DNA from: Alphaproteobacteria bacterium
Lineage (GTDB): Bacteria; Pseudomonadota; Alphaproteobacteria; UBA3830
Assembly: GCA_025998775.1 (NCBI GenBank)
Contig: BNWK01000079.1
Coordinates: 1 to 6,055, forward strand
DNA: 6,055 nucleotides
Reading direction: 5' to 3'
Under the pieces are notes generated by a model, which was given only the letters and a program-made list of their open reading frames with translations, did no database searches and was not told the origin of the DNA. Shown here one piece after another: positions 1-4,742 of this stretch. The first letter of the stretch is position 1, and every line of letters starts with the position of its first letter. Both the position numbers and the translations under genes were made by a program.

Positions 1-2
1 AC

Positions 3-112
3 ATAGAAGAGCAGGAGACTCATCATAGAACTGAGGATTTCAAAATATCGGAGTTTTAACGTTCACGTTTTTAACCTGCTTTTCAAGCGTAATTCCATAC
101 TATCGACTTTAG
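3..112 (+). pseudogene. IS200-like Y1 transposase (TnpA) C-terminal remnant, frameshifted
   Basis: From base 3 the translation is IEEQETHHRTEDFKISEF and then TAA at 57-59. This matches the helix after the catalytic tyrosine in IS200/IS605-type and REP-associated Y1 transposases (pattern Y-I-x-x-Q-E-x-H-H-R-T-x-x-F-K-x-E-F). The window opens with AC, so a T just before it would make TAC, the catalytic tyrosine codon. Past the stop, family-like pieces appear in other frames: FNLLFKRNSI at about 67-99, then IPYYRL ending in TAG at 110-112. They resemble the usual C-terminal pattern F-L-K-x-x-x-I-x-Y-D-E-R-Y-L. I infer two or more frameshifts and a dead gene. Family assignment rests on remembered motif similarity; the first segment is convincing and the later ones less so. 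Confidence 0.55.
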
Positions 113-120
113 TCGATAGT
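99..120. repeat. Perfect 10-bp inverted repeat (hairpin), possible IS200-type end
   Basis: ACTATCGACT at 99-108 is exactly reverse-complemented by AGTCGATAGT at 111-120, with TT between; folded as a realistic hairpin this is a 9-bp stem and a 4-nt loop. The next bases are GGTTG, so there is no U-run and it is not an intrinsic terminator. It overlaps the end of the transposase remnant and lies just before the truncated nucleotidyltransferase. That is where an IS200/IS605 or REP-type subterminal hairpin would be expected. The hairpin is directly visible; its role as an element end is inference. Confidence 0.6.
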
Positions 121-126
121 GGTTGA

Positions 127-453
127 TACAACTGGCTCGGAGAATTCGGCATAACCGTTTGGATAGACGGTGGCTGGGGTGTTGATGCTTTACTGGGAAA
201 ACAAACGCGCGAGCACTCTGATTTGGATATTGCAGTTCATCGTAAAGACAATGCTAAACTTCGTCAGTTGCTTGAAAACAACGGCTACAAAGAAGAAAAT
301 CGTAACGATTCCACAGAGTTTATGTATTTTTTGAAAAATGAAGCTGGGCAAGGAGTAGATGTACACGCTTTTGAGTATGACGAAAATGGCAAAACATTTA
401 AAAAAGCGCACTTTTGGAACAGTAAATTAGATGACGTGAAATGGAAGCGATGA
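127..453 (+). pseudogene. Lincosamide/aminoglycoside-type nucleotidyltransferase, truncated at both ends
   Basis: The open frame runs from just after an in-frame TGA (124-126) to TGA at 451-453, about 108 codons. It contains WIDGGWGVDALLGKQTREH, then DLDIAV, then GVDVHAFEYDENGK. This is the nucleotidyltransferase fold of the Lnu(A)/Lnu(F)-like and aminoglycoside-2''-adenylyltransferase-like family, which transfers a nucleotide to a drug hydroxyl. The GGW-D motif, the D-x-D pair (codons at 220 and 226) and the later DVH aspartate are all present. There is no ATG, GTG or TTG between the stop and 223, and starting at TTG 223 would lose the GGW motif and one active-site Asp. Homologues are about 160 residues; here family-like sequence stops near base 400 and about 15 unrelated residues follow. 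The N-terminal dozen and C-terminal third are missing, so an active enzyme is unlikely. Drug resistance should not be inferred. Confidence 0.75.
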
Positions 454-557
454 AAATCGTCGAAGAATGCGAGTTTCCCAGTGATCATCCATTGGCAGAC
501 GAGCTGGAGTCTGTTAAAAAGTATATGGAAGACTTATGTTATGAGGTGGCCCCATGA
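441..557 (+). CDS. Small ORF of 38 codons, translationally coupled to the DUF6880 gene
   Basis: ATG at 441 (or in-frame ATG at 450) opens a frame reading MEAMKIVEECEFPSDHPL and on to TGA at 555-557. The protein is acidic, probably helical, and has no motif I recognise. Two junctions are notable: the 450 ATG overlaps the TGA of the nucleotidyltransferase remnant (ATGA, 450-453), and the TGA overlaps the ATG of the next gene (ATGA, 554-557). The second overlap suggests it is or was translated together with the DUF6880 gene. It may be a complete microprotein or the surviving tail of a larger upstream gene lost when the nucleotidyltransferase fragment was joined here. There is no clear Shine-Dalgarno sequence before 441. 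Confidence 0.35.
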   Translation: MEAMKIVEECEFPSDHPLADELESVKKYMEDLCYEVAP

Positions 558-1906
558 ATTCAAAAGAAGCAGAACTTATTTCGACGATAGAAAAGTCCAT
601 ATCTTCGTACAAAAAATCCAAGGCTTTCATTGGTTATTGGGATGCCGGAGGATTTGCAAATATCATGGATCAAACTCGGGAAAACATCGTTAATCTGGCT
701 AATACATCTCCGAATGAAGCCAGAAAATTGATGCTGGACCTTATAAAAACGCACAACAAAGTTATAGAAAGATCAGACGATAGCAATGGATACATCGGAA
801 ATTTTTATGCGCAATGTATGGAGGATTTTGGGAAAATATTTTTGAAGCTTTCGGTAGATATCAAGGAAGTTGTTAAGCTGGTCTGCGATCTTTTTATGCA
901 CGACAATTATGGGGTAATGGGAAATGTAATTTCCGACTTCAAGGACGTTTTAAGAGAAGAAGGACTCGAGCTATTGAAGAAAAATTTTCTAGAATTGGCA
1001 TCTCCAAGCGGATTGGAAGAGGTAAAAAAGAAAACCACTGCAAAATTTGAGAAAGAAAAGGCAAAAGGAGAACTTGATGAGGATGATGATCTTCAGGAGG
1101 AAGTCAATAAAAAGGTAGAGTATTACCTCGACAATATCGAAAGAGGATTAGCGCACATAGCCGATTGCAGAAATGATGTCGACGAGTATATTCAGGCGCA
1201 GTCGTTTCATGGCGGACTCTACGAGTACGACTATTTAGCAATCGCTAAGCGAATGATAAATCATGCAAGATATGGTGAAGCGCTGGAATGGCTCGATAAA
1301 CTGTCTAAACCGATCACAACTTGGCGCGATGATTACCTGAAACTGAAAATCAGTGCGTTGTCGCTTTCTGGAGAACTTGAGGCAGCGCAACAGGAACGGA
1401 TTGCTTGGTTTCAAGCCGATTTTAAATACGACTTATATGAAGAAATTCTGAAAAACGCCAACGATAACTTTCGTGAGCAATTTAGAAAGCAATCAATTGA
1501 AAAGGCATTCGAGCACCAAGATATTTATGCAGCGATAGATTTTCTTATGCAATTGGAAGAAGTCGAAAAATGTGCCGAATTTGTTTTGCTGAAATCTGAA
1601 TCAATAAATGGTGCTTATTATGAACTTCTCAGACCTATGGCGAAAATTTTACGCAATAATTACCCGTTGGCGGCTACAATTTTATATCGCAAACTTACGG
1701 AACACTCTCTTGCCAAGGCCGTGTCAAAATATTATCAATACGCAGCGAAAGATCTCATTGCTTGCCATGAATTAAGCTCTCAAATAACAGACTTTTGTAA
1801 TCACAAAAATCACGATGAATACTTCAGAGAAATCCAAGAAAAACACAAAAAGAAACGCACATTCTGGGAGATATTTAATCCACTGATGGAAAGAAAGTTG
1901 AGATGA
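554..1906 (+). CDS. DUF6880-family protein, 450 aa, function unknown
   Basis: The product is a soluble, mostly helical protein with no signal peptide or membrane segment. It follows the pattern I associate with DUF6880: an N-terminal block with KSKAFIGYW and ERSDDSNG (residues 72-79), a charged linker at about 154-190, HIADCRNDVDEYI at 201-213, and repeat-like helices around 230-280. The C-terminal signature is YPLAATILYRKL (370-381), SKYYQYAAKDLIAC (391-404), and a basic tail KHKKKRTFW. The spaced helical pairs look TPR-like; that is inference. GAGG at 543-546, 7 nt before the ATG, and the ATGA overlap with the preceding ORF support this start, and an in-frame TGA at 542-544 blocks extension. 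Family members I recall carry about 40-50 additional N-terminal residues, absent here. The biochemical role is unknown. Confidence 0.8.
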   Translation: MNSKEAELISTIEKSISSYKKSKAFIGYWDAGGFANIMDQTRENIVNLANTSPNEARKLMLDLIKTHNKVIERSDDSNGYIGNFYAQCMEDFGKIFLKLSVDIKEVVKLVCDLFMHDNYGVMGNVISDFKDVLREEGLELLKKNFLELASPSGLEEVKKKTTAKFEKEKAKGELDEDDDLQEEVNKKVEYYLDNIERGLAHIADCRNDVDEYIQAQSFHGGLYEYDYLAIAKRMINHARYGEALEWLDKLSKPITTWRDDYLKLKISALSLSGELEAAQQERIAWFQADFKYDLYEEILKNANDNFREQFRKQSIEKAFEHQDIYAAIDFLMQLEEVEKCAEFVLLKSESINGAYYELLRPMAKILRNNYPLAATILYRKLTEHSLAKAVSKYYQYAAKDLIACHELSSQITDFCNHKNHDEYFREIQEKHKKKRTFWEIFNPLMERKLR

Positions 1907-1909
1907 AAA

Positions 1910-2359
1910 TTAGTCTGAACATGTTTTTTTAACAACATAGGGAATATCATTTTCTTTGCACCAGCTCTGCGCAATGTCGATATATGCCTGATGACGAAAC
2001 TCATAATAATCGGCCTCAAGGCCATTTTGAAACAGGACATCTTTAAAATAGCGGAATGCTCCTTTACCATCTAATGCGAAAAAGAGTTTGTTCTGCTTCC
2101 CTTCATCTTGGACAGACTCCGCGAAATCGGACATAATGCTATATTAGTGGATATCGTATTTACTTGGTAAGAGAACGTAATTACCTGAACTAGCGATGTC
2201 GTTCAATAATTCTTCATCGTTTTCAATTCCACTAATATCGCTATCGATTATCGTAACAAATTCGCCAGTCATGGTGTTCAAATATTGCTCAACGCCATCA
2301 CAGTTAATTCCGAGCTCATTAGCGATATCTTCCAATTTCATAGTCACTTTTTTTGCCAT
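1910..2359 (-). pseudogene. UPF0158-family gene interrupted by an in-frame TAA
   Basis: Two same-frame segments make up one family member of about 149 residues. The 71-aa front part (2359-2147) reads MAKKVTMKLEDIANELGI, with YLNTMTGEFVTI, and ends PSKYDIH. The 74-aa back part (from 2134) begins MSDFAESVQDEGKQNK and contains the family hallmark GKGAFRYFKDVL and later FRHQAYIDIAQSWCKEN. They are joined by TAA (2146-2144) and TAT AGC ATT, all in one frame. Relatives have an acidic residue there (pattern D-I-x-E-Y-x-I-M-x-D-F), so GAA to TAA is the simplest explanation. The start is firm: GGAGG (complement of 2366-2370) lies 6 nt before the ATG. The back half has no Shine-Dalgarno sequence. UPF0158 has no established function. 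The defect could be a real nonsense mutation or a base-call error. Confidence 0.85.
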
Positions 2360-2406
2360 AACGGTCCTCCATATGTATGTTTACATTCGTTCACATCCTA
2401 AACTTT

Positions 2407-2477
2407 AAGGAGTTTACCATGGAAAAGCTTATATGAGAACGCTAAACTCTTTCCGGTGATTGGTGAGAAAAATATAT
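2407..2477 (+). pseudogene. Possible gene-start remnant with a strong ribosome binding site
   Basis: AAGGAG at 2407-2412 sits 6 nt before ATG at 2419, a good initiation signal, yet the frame is only MEKLI and then TGA (2434-2436). Removing one base near 2431 would give MEKLYENAKLFPVIGEKNI, a natural-looking protein start, ending in TGA at about 2475-2477. I infer a decayed gene start or an abandoned leader. The family is not recognised, and chance is possible for such a short stretch. Confidence 0.25.
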
Positions 2478-2511
2478 GAAATTACAATCTTACGTAGCAG
2501 TCCATTTACTA

Positions 2512-2718
2512 TTAAAAAGAACAGAGTATTTTATGGCAAACTTGTTTTATGTAAGAATCAACTGTTAGATCTGTCTTATCCATATGTTTCCTCTTGTATA
2601 AAATATCTAAAACATAAACAGAAACCTCACCAAAAACAATGTCAGGCTGAAAACTCTCGTGGAAACGATATAATTTTGATCCATACGGAAAGCGGTAGTA
2701 TTCTGAAAGGAGTATCAT
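2512..2718 (-). CDS. Hypothetical protein, 68 aa, overlapping the cutA stop
   Basis: The frame opens at ATG 2718-2716, which shares ATGA with the TGA stop of cutA (2717-2715), and ends in TAA at 2514-2512. It reads MILLSEYYRFPYGSKLYRF and continues to VDSYIKQVCHKILCSF. The composition is protein-like, with aromatic residues up front and a helical second half; there is no signal peptide and I recognise no family. The overlap suggests translational coupling to cutA, since there is little Shine-Dalgarno sequence ahead of it. A TTG 21 bases upstream (2739) is an alternative start but would lie inside cutA. The plus-strand ORF covering the same bases looks less natural. It could be a real small gene or the front part of a longer, truncated one. 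Confidence 0.45.
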   Translation of the reverse strand: MILLSEYYRFPYGSKLYRFHESFQPDIVFGEVSVYVLDILYKRKHMDKTDLTVDSYIKQVCHKILCSF

Positions 2719-3035
2719 CTCGTTACTTTTTTGATCCAACTTAAATACTCATTTGATCCGTTTGTAATGGGAATTTGCACTATTTCCGGCACCTGATAAT
2801 CATGATTTTTCTTTATAAATTCAGAAAGCTCTGCAAACAAATCAGAGCGCGTTTTTATCATCAGAAGATGTTCATCGTTTAGCTCTATCTTGTCATTCCA
2901 AAAATAAACGCTCTTTATTTTTTGGATTTGAACGCAGGCAGCTAGTTTTTCGACGATTATTTTTCGTGCGAGAGCCTCAGCTTGCTGCTCAGTTTCGACG
3001 GTCGTCGTGACAATTGTGTAATCATCTAGCGCCAT
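2715..3035 (-). CDS. cutA: CutA1-type divalent-cation tolerance protein
   Basis: This is a complete 106-aa CutA, the small trimeric ferredoxin-like protein linked to copper and other divalent-metal tolerance; its exact cellular job is still debated. Visible landmarks in order are TIVTTTVETEQQAEALA (7-23), KLAACVQI (30-37), VYFWNDKIE (43-51), LLMIKTRSDLF (57-67), and the C-terminal signature YQVPEIVQIPITNGSNEYL (80-98) followed by SWI. The length matches the family (about 105-115). I chose ATG 3035 rather than the upstream ATG at 3077 because homology begins here and GGAGA (complement of 3046-3050) lies 10 nt upstream. The upstream 14 residues would be atypical. It is divergent from the AlkD-like gene and its stop overlaps the next minus-strand ORF. 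Confidence 0.92.
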   Translation of the reverse strand: MALDDYTIVTTTVETEQQAEALARKIIVEKLAACVQIQKIKSVYFWNDKIELNDEHLLMIKTRSDLFAELSEFIKKNHDYQVPEIVQIPITNGSNEYLSWIKKVTR

Positions 3036-3045
3036 GTTTATAAAA

Positions 3046-3050
3046 TCTCC
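3046..3050 (-). promoter_or_regulatory. Shine-Dalgarno site fixing the cutA start
   Basis: The minus strand reads TTGGAGA here, 10 nt before ATG 3035. It favours this start over the ATG at 3077, which would place this site inside the coding sequence. Confidence 0.6.
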
Positions 3051-3059
3051 AAAAATGAT

Positions 3060-3067
3060 ATTATAAT
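3060..3067. promoter_or_regulatory. Overlapping divergent -10 elements between cutA and the alkD-like gene
   Basis: ATTATAAT contains a perfect plus-strand TATAAT (3062-3067) and, on the minus strand, TATAAT at 3065-3060. One site could therefore serve both divergent genes in a 58-bp intergenic space. No good -35 hexamer sits at 16-18 bp on either side, so promoter function is inferred from the -10 boxes and position only. Confidence 0.35.
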
Positions 3068-3093
3068 ACATCATCACGGATTATACTCATAAA

Positions 3094-3768
3094 ATGATAA
3101 ATGCGATAATTACAGAAATAAAAGATAATGCATCCGAGGAATATGCGAATTTTTCCAGAAAGATGATTCAATCGGAAGACGGATATGGTCAAGGCGATAT
3201 CGTTATTGGATGTCGAGTTCCTGATTTGCGGAAAATATCCAAAAAATATTTCATGATTGCCTCAATGGAAGATGTGATCGAACTGCTTCATTCTGAGATT
3301 CACGAAATCCGACTTGTTGCATTGATGATTATGATTTCTAAATTCGAAAAAGCAAATGCAGATTTCAAGAAGGAAATCGTTGACGTTTATCTTGCAAATA
3401 CAAAGTATGTAAACAACTGGGATTTGGTTGATTTGTCCTGCTACAAAATAGTGGGCGCATATTTTGATGAGTCAGATGAAATATTTTGGAAATTGGCTCG
3501 ATCGTCGTTGCTTTGGGACAACCGCATTGCCATTGTTTCCACCTATTCGTTCATCAAAAAAGATTCGTTTGATCTAACGCTAAAACTGACCGAGCATTTT
3601 TTAAATCATGAGCATCATCTAATTCACAAAGCCTGCGGATGGATGTTGCGGGAAGTAGGAAAACGAAACGAAGAAGTGCTGATAAATTTTCTCCGGAAAC
3701 ATCACAAAAATATGCCGCGAATCATGTTTTCCTACGCGAAAGAGAAGTTGAAAAATGTACAAATTTGA
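3094..3768 (+). CDS. AlkD-like DNA alkylation repair glycosylase (HEAT-repeat)
   Basis: This is a complete 224-aa DNA glycosylase of the AlkC/AlkD superfamily, which removes alkylated bases such as 3-methyladenine and 7-methylguanine without flipping them into a pocket. The sequence shows the helical-repeat pattern and family landmarks: VPDLRKISKKY (42-52), EIHEIRLVALMIM (68-80), YVNNWDLVD (105-113), LLWDNRIAIV (139-148), HKACGWMLREVGKR (178-191) and MPRIMFSYAKEKL (207-219). W109 and D113 match the numbering of the Bacillus cereus AlkD active site; R144 and W183 match its R148 and W187. No key residue is missing, so it is probably active. The Shine-Dalgarno site before ATG 3094 is weak. Expression probably comes from the region shared with cutA. 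No terminator is evident after the stop. Confidence 0.9.
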   Translation: MINAIITEIKDNASEEYANFSRKMIQSEDGYGQGDIVIGCRVPDLRKISKKYFMIASMEDVIELLHSEIHEIRLVALMIMISKFEKANADFKKEIVDVYLANTKYVNNWDLVDLSCYKIVGAYFDESDEIFWKLARSSLLWDNRIAIVSTYSFIKKDSFDLTLKLTEHFLNHEHHLIHKACGWMLREVGKRNEEVLINFLRKHHKNMPRIMFSYAKEKLKNVQI

Positions 3769-3911
3769 TCCATCGCTGAAAAAACACTAGTTCGGCTCGG
3801 ATCGTCACGCTGGCCTTACAGGCACTCAGATTTGATAAATATATTTCTCAATTTGTCATCATAGTTTTTAGTTTGGAACGATCAATGGATAATTCAGATC
3901 CGACATCACAT
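3769..3911. other. Intergenic stretch with a GC-rich islet
   Basis: No convincing gene lies between the alkD-like stop and the terminator of the 167-aa gene. Bases 3791-3828 are about 60% GC against roughly 39% overall, and include GCCT-TAC-AGGC (3813-3823), which can form a tiny hairpin. Several frames give short plausible peptides, but none has a start with a ribosome binding site. It may be a fragment of a dispersed repeat; that is only a guess. Confidence 0.35.
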
Positions 3912-3944
3912 AAAAATTGATCGTATTTTGTAAAATCGAATCAA
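3912..3944 (-). terminator. Weak intrinsic terminator of the 167-aa gene
   Basis: On the minus strand TTGAT..ATTTT pairs with AAAAT..ATCAA around a short loop (3944-3917), and TTTTT follows (3916-3912). The stop codon is embedded in the stem. The stem is AT-rich with an internal mismatch of 2-3 bases, so termination may be inefficient. Confidence 0.35.
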
Positions 3945-4444
3945 CCGCGTATGCAGAATTTTACCAATTTTGCGAGCGGATTTTTCATTGCCTTTGCGAG
4001 CATTCTCTCGACATGCGTAAATGTACTATATTCCTCCAGATCAGCCTTATAGCTGCCTAGATAAAAAAGCCATGACGATCTACTATCACCGCCAAGCACA
4101 GAAATATCATAACGCGAAGTAGTTATAGACGGGACGCCAGACCTACGATCAAATGCCTCAACAAATGAACTCATATCTTTTAATTTCAATAAGCTATCAT
4201 CGGGAGAAATCTCCGTACACTCCAACAGATCTTCACCTATGGTCTGATAAAATTCACTCAGGAAATCACCGTAATTTGCAAGTAGGAAATCTTCTTTGAT
4301 TTTGAAAATGTAGTTGCGATCATCTGTTTCGCAATTATAGAAATCAAAAAAGCCATCAGAATAATACTCTCTGGACTTCCTTTCACAACTAAAGCTTTCC
4401 ATAGAAAACTCAAGTTGCACAACTGCGCCTATTCCTCTACCCAT
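3941..4444 (-). CDS. Hypothetical protein, 167 aa, stand-alone unit
   Basis: No family is recognised. The protein begins MGRGIGAVVQLEFSMESF, has an aromatic/acidic patch YYSDGFFDFYNC (27-38), then YIFKIKEDFLLANYGDFL (45-62), ITTSRYDISVLGG (107-119), WLFYLGSYKADLEEYSTF (125-142) and a basic tail AMKNPLAKLVKF. It has no signal peptide or membrane segment and is probably an alpha/beta cytosolic protein. GAGG (complement of 4455-4458) lies about 10 nt before the ATG, and a good promoter and a hairpin plus T-run flank it, so it looks like an expressed single-gene unit. Its size and orphan placement recall immunity proteins or cargo genes, but nothing in the sequence proves that. Confidence 0.65.
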   Translation of the reverse strand: MGRGIGAVVQLEFSMESFSCERKSREYYSDGFFDFYNCETDDRNYIFKIKEDFLLANYGDFLSEFYQTIGEDLLECTEISPDDSLLKLKDMSSFVEAFDRRSGVPSITTSRYDISVLGGDSRSSWLFYLGSYKADLEEYSTFTHVERMLAKAMKNPLAKLVKFCIRG

Positions 4445-4471
4445 AATAATTCATCCTCTTTCATTGAGACA

Positions 4472-4501
4472 ATTCTATCATAATCTAATGGGCGATATCA
4501 A
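4472..4501 (-). promoter_or_regulatory. Sigma-70-type promoter for the 167-aa gene
   Basis: On the minus strand TTGATA (4501-4496) and TAGAAT (4477-4472) are separated by exactly 18 bp; each is one mismatch from consensus. The predicted transcript starts near 4465, about 20 bases before the ATG. The -35 box lies immediately after the stop of the DUF4143 remnant. Confidence 0.55.
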
Positions 4502-4680
4502 TTACAGATATCCAATCGGAATGGCCATAACTTCATTGGAAAGCGAAATGTTTTTTTTCGCGCAGGCAGATAACAGCTCACTAACCTATTGTTTTTTTTA
4601 AATGCCTCCAAAGCTGTGAAACTTTTCGTAGCTGTTAGCGACTGAGTTGCCGTTTTCTTAACTTCGACCGGATACAAAGT
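4502..4680 (-). pseudogene. C-terminal remnant of a DUF4143-type AAA+ ATPase
   Basis: The stretch before the lipoprotein genes is a decayed gene on the minus strand. From 4680 it reads TLYPVEVKKTATQSLTATKS, then FTALEAFKKN (to about 4591). In another frame KKNISLSNEVMAIPIGYL precedes TAA at 4504-4502; GAVICLREK in the third frame bridges the two. Together they match the end of AAA+ ATPases with a C-terminal DUF4143 domain, whose last domain resembles the PD-(D/E)xK nuclease fold (here the V-E-V-K-K strand) and ends in a pattern like A-I-P-I-x-x-L. Frame breaks fall near two runs of eight T (4592-4599 and 4551-4558), consistent with slippage. The ATPase domain and most of DUF4143 are absent, so it is non-functional. 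Assignment is by remembered family pattern. Confidence 0.75.
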
Positions 4681-4715
4681 TTTACATCTTTTTTTAACTT
4701 TTTATAGTTTATAAT
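4681..4715 (+). promoter_or_regulatory. Promoter region of the lipoprotein gene pair
   Basis: TTTACA (4681-4686), 16 bp and TATAGT (4703-4708) give an acceptable sigma-70 promoter. A perfect TATAAT at 4710-4715 is an alternative -10 without a good -35. The T-rich stretch between could help. A transcript starting at about 4715-4722 would have a leader of 20-30 nt. Confidence 0.45.
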
Positions 4716-4742
4716 GGGAAAACGTAATGATGAGTTAGCTTT

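Noticed and set aside
99..120. Hairpin as a rho-independent terminator
   Set aside because: There is no T-run on either side of the stem.
55..130. Integron attC site next to the nucleotidyltransferase
   Set aside because: GTTAAC-like words occur, but no paired R'/R'' boxes frame the gene, and the transposase-remnant reading explains the region better.
1810..2134. Minus-strand ORFs at the DUF6880/UPF0158 boundary as separate genes
   Set aside because: One is a shadow of both genes; the 74-aa one is the back half of the interrupted UPF0158 gene.
2144..2146. Reassigned TAA codon
   Set aside because: TAA ends other genes here in the normal way and no bacterial code reassigns it; a nonsense mutation or base-call error is simpler.
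2460..2744. Plus-strand 94-codon ORF opposite the 68-aa gene and the cutA end
   Set aside because: The composition (runs of K, H and Q with few hydrophobic patterns) is unlike a folded protein, and it overlaps the conserved cutA C-terminus. The minus-strand frame is coupled to cutA and more natural.
3755..3790. Short ORF MYKFDPSLKKH overlapping the alkD-like stop
   Set aside because: Only 11 codons and no recognisable product; the purine-rich stretch before it is coding sequence of the AlkD-like gene.
3860..3960. Frameshift extension of the 167-aa protein (peptide AVDSILQNTINFYVMSDLNY)
   Set aside because: The normal frame ends cleanly at a stop inside a terminator-like hairpin; the extra frame has no start and no known family.
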